A DNA stretch of 61,554 nt from Bacillota bacterium (GTDB taxonomy: Bacteria > Bacillota > Syntrophomonadia > Syntrophomonadales > Syntrophomonadaceae), in assembly GCA_023395515.1 (NCBI GenBank), contig JAEWZB010000115.1, positions 1 to 61,554 of the forward strand, in the 5' to 3' direction. Below, in pieces: positions 35,464 through 43,500 of the stretch; position 1 is the stretch's first letter; the number at the start of each line of letters is the position of its first letter. The position numbers were made by a program, and so were the translations under genes. The notes beneath the pieces are model-generated. The model worked only from the letters and a program-made list of their open reading frames with translations, searched no databases and was not told the origin of the DNA.

Positions 35464-36609
35464 ATGGCTCACAAAAAAAGATTAAGCTGGATTATAATTT
35501 TAACCTTGCTGCTGGTAAATTGCATGATTATACCAGTCAATGCTGATGGAGTAGAAGTCAAGGCTGATTCTTACATCTTGATTGATGCTGATTCAGGCCA
35601 AGTATTACTGGCTAAAAATGAACATAAGAAATTAGCTCCGGCCAGTATGACCAAATTAATGACTTTAGTTTTAGCCGCAGAAGATTTAGCGGAAGGTAAG
35701 GTAGGTTTAAAAGACAAGGTGGTAGCTAGTGAGAATGCTTGGAAAATGGGGGGCTCTCAAATTTATTTAGAGCCGGGCGAAGAGATGACATATGAGGATT
35801 TACTAATTTCTATAGCAGTAGGATCGGCCAATGATTCCTGTGTGGCAATAGCCGAACACCTGGAAGGAACCCATAAAAATTTTATAGATAGAATGAACCA
35901 AAAAGCCAAAATGATGGGTTTAAAAAATACTCATTTTGTAAATTCCCATGGTTTATCTGATGATGACCATTATACAACTACCAGTGACATGGCTACTATT
36001 GCCCGTTATGCTTTAAGTTACCCTAAAATTATGGAGTATTGCTCTATAAAAGAATATAACCTTAGACAAGGTGACTTTAAATTGTACAATACTAATAAAT
36101 TATTATGGTGGTATGAGGGAGCAGATGGATTTAAAACCGGATATACTGATGCCGCTAAATTTTGCCTTACTTCTACGGCTAAAAGAGATGGCTTAAGGCT
36201 TATCGGGGTAGTTATGGCTTCACCTGAACAGAACGGCCATTTTAGAGATTCCATGCAGCTTTTAAATTATGGTTTTGCTAAATACTCTTATAAAACCTTT
36301 TTTCCCTCGGGAAGTGTATGTGGTATAGTCAAAGTGGGCAAAGGTATTGAAGAAACAGTTGAGGCCGTAGCTTTAGAAGATGTAGGGGCGATTTCTTTAA
36401 AAGGTGAAGAGAAAAAAATTACTACTGAGGAACAGCTAATGGAATATATTGATGCCCCGGTAGTAGAAGGGCAAAAACTGGGGGAAATGATTCTGTATAA
36501 GGATGGAGTTATTGAGAAAAAAGTAGATTTAGTCGCCAAAAAAGATGTGCCTAAGGCCGGGTTATTTAAAGAGATTTTGAAGATGCTTGCCGAAACCTAT
36601 CTATTATAA
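35464..36609 (+). CDS. dacF: D-alanyl-D-alanine carboxypeptidase (DacF/PBP5 type)
   Basis: 381 residues with a signal peptide (ending near VNADG). Penicillin-binding motifs: SxxK in PASMTKLMT (about residue 60), SxN in VGSANDS and KTG in GFKTGYTDA. The C-terminal PBP5_C domain and a final amphipathic helix anchor it. It trims peptidoglycan pentapeptides; upstream of spoIIA as in Bacillus, where dacF is forespore-expressed. ATG 35464 is chosen nine bases after GGGGAGG; a GTG 12 bases earlier lies inside that site. Confidence 0.94.
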   Translation: MAHKKRLSWIIILTLLLVNCMIIPVNADGVEVKADSYILIDADSGQVLLAKNEHKKLAPASMTKLMTLVLAAEDLAEGKVGLKDKVVASENAWKMGGSQIYLEPGEEMTYEDLLISIAVGSANDSCVAIAEHLEGTHKNFIDRMNQKAKMMGLKNTHFVNSHGLSDDDHYTTTSDMATIARYALSYPKIMEYCSIKEYNLRQGDFKLYNTNKLLWWYEGADGFKTGYTDAAKFCLTSTAKRDGLRLIGVVMASPEQNGHFRDSMQLLNYGFAKYSYKTFFPSGSVCGIVKVGKGIEETVEAVALEDVGAISLKGEEKKITTEEQLMEYIDAPVVEGQKLGEMILYKDGVIEKKVDLVAKKDVPKAGLFKEILKMLAETYLL

Positions 36610-36622
36610 TTGGAATTTTGTG

Positions 36623-36651
36623 GAAGGAAATGGCTTTTTCCTGTAGAACTT
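36623..36651 (+). promoter_or_regulatory. Sigma-H-type promoter of the spoIIA operon
   Basis: GAAGGAAAT (36623-36631) matches RNAGGAWWW fully; after 11 bases GTAGAACTT (36643-36651) matches RNNGAATWW in eight of nine positions. Sigma-H drives spoIIA in Bacillus, so position and sequence agree. No clear 0A box was identified. Confidence 0.72.
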
Positions 36652-36686
36652 AATACTAGGATAAGTGACAGGAAGGAGTAGATTCA

Positions 36687-37019
36687 GTGGATGTAGAGCT
36701 AAAACAGATAAGAAACACGTTGGTAGTTAAAGTAGTAGGCGAACTGGATATGGTCATAGCTGAAAAGCTAAGACAGCAAATTGATGAAAAGCTAAGTGAG
36801 GGTATAATTAAGAACCTGATTATTAATCTGGAAAAGGTTACCTTTATTGATAGTTCCGGATTAGGGGTAATAATCGGAAGATATAAAAAAATAACGGCCA
36901 GTAAAGGAAGGATGTTTATAGTCGGGGCTAAACCTAATGTGGAAAAAATATTATATTTTTCGGGAATAAATAAGCTGGTACCTATGTACAAGCATGAGCA
37001 GGAAATACTTAATATTTAA
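36687..37019 (+). CDS. spoIIAA: Anti-sigma-F factor antagonist SpoIIAA
   Basis: 110-residue STAS protein. The phosphorylatable serine is in TFIDSSGLGVIIGRY. Unphosphorylated SpoIIAA releases sigma-F from SpoIIAB in the forespore. GTG start eight bases after GGAAGGAG. Confidence 0.96.
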   Translation: MDVELKQIRNTLVVKVVGELDMVIAEKLRQQIDEKLSEGIIKNLIINLEKVTFIDSSGLGVIIGRYKKITASKGRMFIVGAKPNVEKILYFSGINKLVPMYKHEQEILNI

Positions 37020-37020
37020 T

Positions 37021-37059
37021 AAGGAGGTGAAACCAGCCCCGAGTGCTGGGAAAATAATG
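37021..37059 (+). promoter_or_regulatory. spoIIAB ribosome-binding region with hairpin spacer
   Basis: A near-perfect Shine-Dalgarno AAGGAGGTGA (37021-37030) is about 27 bases from ATG 37057, too far for normal use. The gap contains CCAGC-CCCGAGT-GCTGG (37033-37049); if folded, the effective spacing falls to about ten bases. An in-frame GTG at 37027 lies within the Shine-Dalgarno itself and cannot use it. Confidence 0.55.
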
Positions 37060-37503
37060 AATGTTAAAAATTTTGTACGCATAGAGTTCCCCAGTATACC
37101 CTCGAATGTATCTTTTGCCCGGTCATGTGTGGGAGCTTTTGCAGCTCAACTTGATTGTACCCTGGATGATATTGAAGAAATAAAACTAGTGGTATCGGAA
37201 GCCGTATCTAATTGTATAATCCACGGCTATGAGAATGAACCCCACGGAAAAGTAGTCCTGATGGTATCTATTCATGATAACAATAGCTTGGAGATCATTA
37301 TTGAGGATTATGGTAAAGGCATTAACGATATTAACCAAGCTTTGGAGCCGACTTATTCAAGTAATCCAGCTCGTATGGGATTAGGCTTTACTTTTATGAA
37401 ATCCTTTATGGATGAGCTAGAAGTAAATAGCATACCTGGAGAGGGGACAAGTCTAAAGTTATTGCGTACCTTCGGAGTAGCTGACCGAGAAGCTTATGCA
37501 TAA
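37057..37503 (+). CDS. spoIIAB: Anti-sigma-F factor / SpoIIAA kinase SpoIIAB
   Basis: 148 residues, GHKL-fold kinase. N box SEAVSNCIIHGYEN, G1 box DYGKGIND and G2 region MGLGFTFMKSFMDE are as in SpoIIAB. It holds sigma-F inactive and phosphorylates SpoIIAA. ATG 37057 gives the usual N-terminus; see the hairpin spacer just upstream. The usual spoIIAA-AB-sigF order is intact. Confidence 0.95.
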   Translation: MNVKNFVRIEFPSIPSNVSFARSCVGAFAAQLDCTLDDIEEIKLVVSEAVSNCIIHGYENEPHGKVVLMVSIHDNNSLEIIIEDYGKGINDINQALEPTYSSNPARMGLGFTFMKSFMDELEVNSIPGEGTSLKLLRTFGVADREAYA

Positions 37504-37516
37504 GGGGGGAACGCGT

Positions 37517-38245
37517 TTGTCCTCAACCAGTTATCAGAATAATGAAGACCTTATTGCTAAAGCTCAAGCGGGTGATAACGAAGCTAAATCAAGTGTTTAT
37601 GAAGCTAATGTCGGCCTTATTTATATGGTTTTAGAACGATTCAAAAATACCTCTTATGAATATGAGGATTTATTTCAAGTCGGATCAATTGGCTTATTAA
37701 AGGCAATTGAGAAATTCGATTTCAGTTTTAATGTTAGATTTTCCACTTATGCAGTTCCCATGATAATAGGCGAAATTAAAAAATTCTTACGTGATGATGG
37801 TATAGTAAAGGTACAACGGGGAGTCAAAGAAACTTATGCTAAAATCAGGTGGGCCCAAGATAAATTAAGAGGCGAGCTGGGCCGGGAACCAACCGTAAAA
37901 GAGTTAGCCGGTTTCTTGGAAATAGATAAGGAAGATATTATCTTAGCTATGGAAGCTTGCCAAGCACCTGCCTACATACATGATGTAGTACCGGGGGAAG
38001 AAAAAGAACAATTATCCTTAATAGATAAAATAGCTAATGATGAACCTAGTATCACCATTTTAGAAAAAATGGCTATACGGGAAGCATTAAGTAAATTAGA
38101 TGATAGAGAACGGGAAGTAATTTTGCGCCGGTTTTTTAAAGATGAAACCCAATCAGTTATTGCCTCTAATTTAGGAGTTTCCCAAGTGCAAATATCCCGC
38201 ATTGAAAAGGCAGCTATTACTAAACTTAAAAATATTCTTGAATAA
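37517..38245 (+). CDS. sigF: RNA polymerase sigma-F factor
   Basis: 242-residue forespore sigma factor (SpoIIAC). Region 2: YEDLFQVGSIGLLKAIEKFD and FSTYAVPMIIGEIKKFLRDD; region 4: LDDREREVILRRFF and QSVIASNLGVSQVQISRIE. TTG 37517 is preferred because AAGGGGGGAA precedes it by five bases; ATG 37496 would overlap spoIIAB and has no better site. Confidence 0.96.
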   Translation: MSSTSYQNNEDLIAKAQAGDNEAKSSVYEANVGLIYMVLERFKNTSYEYEDLFQVGSIGLLKAIEKFDFSFNVRFSTYAVPMIIGEIKKFLRDDGIVKVQRGVKETYAKIRWAQDKLRGELGREPTVKELAGFLEIDKEDIILAMEACQAPAYIHDVVPGEEKEQLSLIDKIANDEPSITILEKMAIREALSKLDDREREVILRRFFKDETQSVIASNLGVSQVQISRIEKAAITKLKNILE

Positions 38246-38298
38246 AAACTTCCTGCCTAAGAGAAAATAGTATTAAAAATAGCAAGGAGGTTTTTATC

Positions 38299-38493
38299 AT
38301 GCAAGTAAAAGTAGCCGAAATCGTAGCCGAGTCAACCAGAAGTTGGCAAGATGCAGTGGAAACAGCCATAGGCGAGGCATCGCGGGATTATAAAAATATT
38401 ACCGGAGTAGAAGTTTGTAATTGGACTGCCAGCTGTAGGGATAACAAAATTACTGAATATAAAGCTAATATTTCTATAGCCTATGTAGATTAA
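38299..38493 (+). CDS. Dodecin family flavin-binding protein
   Basis: 64 residues, beta-alpha-beta-beta dodecin fold: KVAEIVAESTRSWQDAVETA, then KNITGVEVCNWTA and the ITEYKANISIAYVD strand. Dodecins form 12-mers that store flavins or CoA. AAGGAGG precedes the ATG. Close to sigF but with its own spacing, closed by a terminator. Confidence 0.93.
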   Translation: MQVKVAEIVAESTRSWQDAVETAIGEASRDYKNITGVEVCNWTASCRDNKITEYKANISIAYVD

Positions 38494-38521
38494 TTTTTAT
38501 TAATATTGTATCATGGCTTCT

Positions 38522-38565
38522 AGGTGGGAATAATCTTAGTTTTGAGATTGTTCCCACCTTTTTTA
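38522..38565 (+). terminator. Terminator after dodecin
   Basis: AGGTGGGAA pairs with TTCCCACCT over a 20-base loop, followed by a T run. It closes the sporulation/dodecin block. Confidence 0.87.
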
Positions 38566-38670
38566 TCAAGTGGGAAAATGAGAGGAAAGACATAAAACAA
38601 GTGGTTGAAAACGGAGAAAAAACCGATATTATATTAAACATATTCTCAACTGGGAAAGGATACTAAGTCA

Positions 38671-40269
38671 ATGAGTTCGCATGACTTACATAACCAACTA
38701 GCTGATTCATCTTTTTCTACGCTTGCGGAGCAGCAGGATTTCCTATTTGCGGTGCTGGAGCTTTTCCCCTTCCCCACCGAGGTGTTTTCACCGGAGGGAG
38801 TCAGCCTGTTTGTAAACAGCGTTTTTTTAGAATTCTTTAACCTTCTCGATCCTTTAGAAATTGTGGGTAAGCTCAATATTTTAGAAGACCCTTATATTAA
38901 TGACCAACTGGGCTTAAGGGATTATTTGCGGCGGGTGTTTGCCGGTGAAATTCTTTCCTTTAATAATATCCGAACACCTTTTGAGGAAATCAGCCACCGT
39001 TATAAGTTACAACAAAATAAATTAACAGAAAAAGATATGTACAATGATATTACCTGTTTCCCTTTATGGAATGAGGATGGGTCACTGGCTTACGTTGTCA
39101 CATTATTTATGGCTAAGCGCGTTTATCAGTCAGGATTAGATGTTATTAAAGCCAGAGAGTATATTGATACCCACTGGCTGGATGATTTTGACCTGGACGA
39201 AATTGCCCGGCATGTGGGCCTGAGCCGCCATCATCTGGCGCGGCTGTTCAAACGCTTTATCGGCATGACACCTTATAGCTATTATCAGGAAATTAAGGTG
39301 GGAAAGATCAAAGAGGCTCTGGGTGATACCAGCCTTAGCATCCGGGAAGCTTTTGCCTCATGTGGTGCAGATTATAGCGGCCGCTTTGCCAAAGCTTTCA
39401 AAATAAAGACCGGAGGGCTGACTCCATCTCAATACCGCAAGACTTTGCCTAATGAACCAGGTGGTAAACTGCGAAATGCGGGTGTAGAAGGAGAACCGGC
39501 CGGGGAGCCTGCCCCTTTGCGGCTGACTTCTCAGTACTCTGAATATGAAACAGAAAAACGGCTTTTTCAAACTGCCGAGCTTTTCCCTATTCCTATTCAG
39601 ATATTCAAGCCTAACGGTGATATAGCTTTCGTTAACGATGCGGTGCTCAGAATGTGGAATGTCAGGGATACCTCCCAGATTATGGGAAAATATAATCTGA
39701 TTAATGACCCCTTTGTCAATGAACAGTTTGGGTTGCGGGACTATATTCAAAGAACCTTTCGGGGAGAAGTTGTTATGATTCCCGATATCCGCATTCCTCT
39801 GGAGAATTTTTGGGAATGGTATAAAACCCGTAGTGCTGTTTACGATATCGAGGCCGTTTACAGTAACATCTTAAACTTTCCTATTTTCAATGCCGATGGT
39901 GAAATGGCTTATGTAATGAGTATTTTTTTTACCAGAAGAATTTACCAGGGCAAAACTGACATAGCCAAGGCCAGGGAATACCTGGAAAATAACTGGCGGG
40001 AAGAATTTAACCTGGCTAAGCTGGCCAATGCTGCGGGATTAAGCCCTTCTCATCTGGTACGGCAGTTTAAAAAACATACCGGCATGACCCCGTATAGTTA
40101 TTACCAGGAAATCAAAATAAATCACCTCAAAGAAGCCTTGCGGGATAAAAACCTCAATATTGCCCAGGCGTTCATCTCCTGTGGTTTCCAATATCCTGGC
40201 AATTTTGCCCGGTTTTTTAAAGAACGGGTAGGCATGACTCCCTCTCAATACCGAAAAAACCAGGAATAA
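38671..40269 (+). CDS. Tandem PAS-AraC / PAS-AraC transcriptional regulator
   Basis: 532 residues formed of two homologous halves. Each half has a PAS-like sensor (about 20-150 and 290-420) and an AraC/XylS double HTH (about 151-260 and 423-532). Matching segments include ELFPFP.E / ELFPIPIQ, QLGLRDYLRRVF / QFGLRDYIQRTF, GMTPYSYYQEIK in both, and LTPSQYRK / MTPSQYRK. AraC proteins normally dimerise; this chain carries both DNA-binding units covalently. No membrane segment, so it senses a cytoplasmic signal. Base use is richer in GC than sigF. Target is probably the surface-protein gene downstream (inference). Confidence 0.9.
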   Translation: MSSHDLHNQLADSSFSTLAEQQDFLFAVLELFPFPTEVFSPEGVSLFVNSVFLEFFNLLDPLEIVGKLNILEDPYINDQLGLRDYLRRVFAGEILSFNNIRTPFEEISHRYKLQQNKLTEKDMYNDITCFPLWNEDGSLAYVVTLFMAKRVYQSGLDVIKAREYIDTHWLDDFDLDEIARHVGLSRHHLARLFKRFIGMTPYSYYQEIKVGKIKEALGDTSLSIREAFASCGADYSGRFAKAFKIKTGGLTPSQYRKTLPNEPGGKLRNAGVEGEPAGEPAPLRLTSQYSEYETEKRLFQTAELFPIPIQIFKPNGDIAFVNDAVLRMWNVRDTSQIMGKYNLINDPFVNEQFGLRDYIQRTFRGEVVMIPDIRIPLENFWEWYKTRSAVYDIEAVYSNILNFPIFNADGEMAYVMSIFFTRRIYQGKTDIAKAREYLENNWREEFNLAKLANAAGLSPSHLVRQFKKHTGMTPYSYYQEIKINHLKEALRDKNLNIAQAFISCGFQYPGNFARFFKERVGMTPSQYRKNQE

Positions 40270-40279
40270 ATAAGCTGAT

Positions 40280-40321
40280 ACAAAAGCCCTGGTATCCGGT
40301 GCCGGATACCAGGGCTTTTGT
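40280..40321. terminator. Perfect 20-base-pair terminator
   Basis: ACAAAAGCCCTGGTATCCGG and its exact reverse complement around TG; the distal arm ends CTTTTGT and the mirror side AAAAG, so it can act in both directions. Unusually long and perfect for this window. Confidence 0.85.
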
Positions 40322-40375
40322 CGTGTTTTAGAAACATGAGCATATTTGAATGATTTTGAGCACTGATTAACTATT

Positions 40376-40482
40376 CGGTTGCTTTACTTTTTTCCTACAA
40401 TAAATATGAGTCAAACTCCGAAAAAACGGTGTTTGCCCGGTCACCATTTGGGAGCAAGTGGTGTGATAAGTAAAGCAAACCG
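40376..40482 (+). promoter_or_regulatory. Nested inverted repeats upstream of the surface-protein gene
   Basis: CGGTTGCTTTACTT (40376-40389) has its inverted copy AAGTAAAGCAAACCG (40468-40482, one extra A), 78 bases apart. Inside lies CACCA-T-TTG-GGAG-CAA-G-TGGTG (40442-40463). Such paired sites suit a two-site regulator like the upstream AraC protein; binding is inference. Confidence 0.55.
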
Positions 40483-40551
40483 TATGTTTAGAAAGGAAAC
40501 ATATTGAAAAATTAAACAGATTTTGTGATGGGAAGAGGAGGAATTATCAAA

Positions 40552-43500
40552 ATGGCTTTTAAAAGAAAATCCAAAAGCTGGTCAATTATACTGACCATAG
40601 CCATGCTATTCATGCTGTGGCCCGGAGGAGCGGTGGTGGCTGATCCTCCGTCTGGTACTGTTAGTGTTACAACTAAGGAAGCATTACTGCAAACTGTTTC
40701 TGAAGCAGTTTATAGCACGATTAGCATTGATGCAGACATCACTCTGGACACCCCGCTTACTATTAACCGGGATGTCACTCTTACCTCGTCTAACGGCTCT
40801 AAGCTGGATGTGGGGAGCAACACCACCAGTAAGATTACTATACCTACAGGAAATGTTACCTTTAACGGAGACTTGCAGGTGACCGGAGATTGTACTTCTG
40901 TCGTTGCAGTAGAATCAGGAGCAAGCTTTACCCTGGACGGAGGTGCTTCGGTGACGCAAGAGAGTACAATGGGTCACAGACAGGCTGTTTACAATAACGG
41001 TGGTATGGTTTTAGTTGCAGGTGGTTTCGTTGTCGGCGGCTATCACGGTATTAATAATCAGGACGGAACGGTTAACGTAACGGATGGCACGGTTAGGGGT
41101 ACTGAGAACGGAATATACAATGCCGACGAATTGATTATCACCAACGGAATCATTGAAGGTGTAAAATGTGGCGTCTGCGTGATGGGATCTACAGGCAATG
41201 CGGACATCAGCGGTGATGCGGAGATCAAAGGTAAAACTGCCATGCAGGTCGGAAGCGGTGCAACCGCCGATATTTCCGGCGGAAGTTTTACTGTTAGCGG
41301 TGGAGGTTTAACTGCCCTAAACAACTCGGGTACTGTCGCCTTGACTGGCGGTAGCTTTACCGGCAAAGTTTCAACAGGTACAGGAGGTACTTTAAGCATT
41401 ACCAGTGGGAATGTTACCCTTGATTCCGCCGATAACGGAGTTTATTATAATGATTCTGGAAGCAGTAGAGCATTTCTCAAGCCATTACCCGGTCCTATCA
41501 CTGATGCGGAAGTAGGTGTGGAAACTACCGTATCTTTAGCCGGGGTATATGCTGGTGTTGCATATGATATTGTGGAAGCAGAAACCGATGAAAAGTTAGG
41601 GGCGGAGAAAACATCAGCTACTGAGTTTACTCTGACTCCCACTGATGAAGGTAACTATAATTTGGTACTGACGGCGTCAGGCAGCGGCCAAATTTTTAAG
41701 CTGACCCTGCCGGTTGCGGTCACAGCATCTTCGCTTACTCCTCTTGCTGTACCTACGGGCCTCGTTTGGGACACCACGACGCCTAGCAAGGCGAAATGGA
41801 ACGGGGTCATAGACGCTTCTAGCTATAGAGTGCAGCTATATAAAGGCGGTACGAAGCAAGGCAGTGCGGTCAGTGTTGCAGCTAGCACGCTGGAACACGA
41901 TTTCACCCCAGAGATTACTACAGCAGGTATCTATACCTTTAAGGTAACTGCTGTTGGAGATGGTATAAATTTCAGGAACAGTCCACAATCGGCTGCCAGC
42001 CCTGCGTACAGCTATACCGCACCGACAGTTGTCTGCGAAATATCAACTACACCGTCGGTAACACCATACACTTCATTGGATGAGGCTTTGGCCGCGGTGG
42101 AGGACGGGCAGACGATAACCCTGAAGAAGAATATTGATCATCCGGGCGGTATCATCATAGATGGTGCCCCGACAGGAAGTAAGACCGTTACCTTCAACCT
42201 AGCGGGATATACCCTGAATGTGGGCAGTGCAAGTGCTAGCTTGGGGATTAAAGTGCAAAACGGCGGCAAGCTGGAGCTGTTTGGTGATTCGGGAGAACTG
42301 AATGTCACCGCCCAGGGCAATGCAGTCGAGGCAGTCGGCGCCGGTTCATATATTGAAGTTACAAAAGCCACCAGTACCAATAATATTGCAGCATTCGCAA
42401 ACACTGGCGGTGAAATTGTCGTAAGAGGTGATGCTGAGGGAGCAACTGGTGGCGTATGGGCACAGGCAGCGGATAGCGAAATTACCGTGGGTGGCAATGT
42501 CATTGCCACTATTGGTACCGCGGCAAATGCCCTTGGAGGCATTGTTAGTGTGACAGGTGATGCCACAGGTGTATCTGGCGGAGCATATGCGAGCGGAGCT
42601 GCTAGCGTAATTACTGTAAGCGGAGATGCTAAAGCTACGGGAATCGGTGGCAAAGCGGCGGAAGCAGTTGCGGGCGGTACTGTAAACACCCAAAATGCAC
42701 TCTCAACCGGTGCAAACAGCACAGGTGCATATGCAATGGATTCGAATTCTAAGATTAATATAGCAGAAAATGTGCAGGGCGAGTATATAGCTGCCGAGGC
42801 AAGGGATTCTGCTGAAATTATTGTGGGTGGCAATACCATTGCCAACGGCAGCGGGGGAGTCGGGGCCTGGGTACAGGCCGGCGGCAAGATCATTATTGAT
42901 GGCAGCATAACGGCGAATCCAGATTATATAAAAGTAGGTTCCAGCCCGAAAGCTGCCGACGCTGGCGTGCCCGATCCAACCAAATTCGGTTATCTTAAGT
43001 ATACTGACAACACCAGCTTTGTCTGGGTCAAGGACCCTACGGCGATTCCTCCTGCTCCGCCTGTTCGTATAGCTGCTGGACGAGGAACTATGAATGATGG
43101 GCATACTTTGTTCCTGAAAGATGACGGTACGGTCTGGTCCTGGGGTTTTAATGGCAAAAGCCAGTTAGGATACGGACCTACCGACAACGGAAGATTGCTG
43201 CCCGAAAAAATTCAAGGGCTTTCTAATATTGTCAGCATTGAGACGGGGCATCATCACGCATTGGCACTGGCACAAAACGGGGAAGTCTGGAGCTGGGGAG
43301 ATAATGTGTACAGTCAGCAAGGAGGCGGCACAACCGGCGGAATACAGACTACCCCTGCTAAAGTCAGCATTTTGTCTAATGTCAAGGCGATTGCCGCCGG
43401 ATGGGCGCACAGCCTGGCCTTAAAAGACGATGGTACCCTTTGGGCCTGGGGGTATAATTCCGAAGGCCAGGTGGGCAATAACAGCGATAATGTCTATGAA

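Noticed and set aside
42138..42908. Long minus-strand open frame (256 codons) inside the surface-protein gene
   Set aside because: Low-complexity Ala/Pro/Thr composition, lies wholly opposite a well-supported gene with seven RCC1 repeats and SLH domains, and has no ribosome site; it is the antisense shadow of biased codons.
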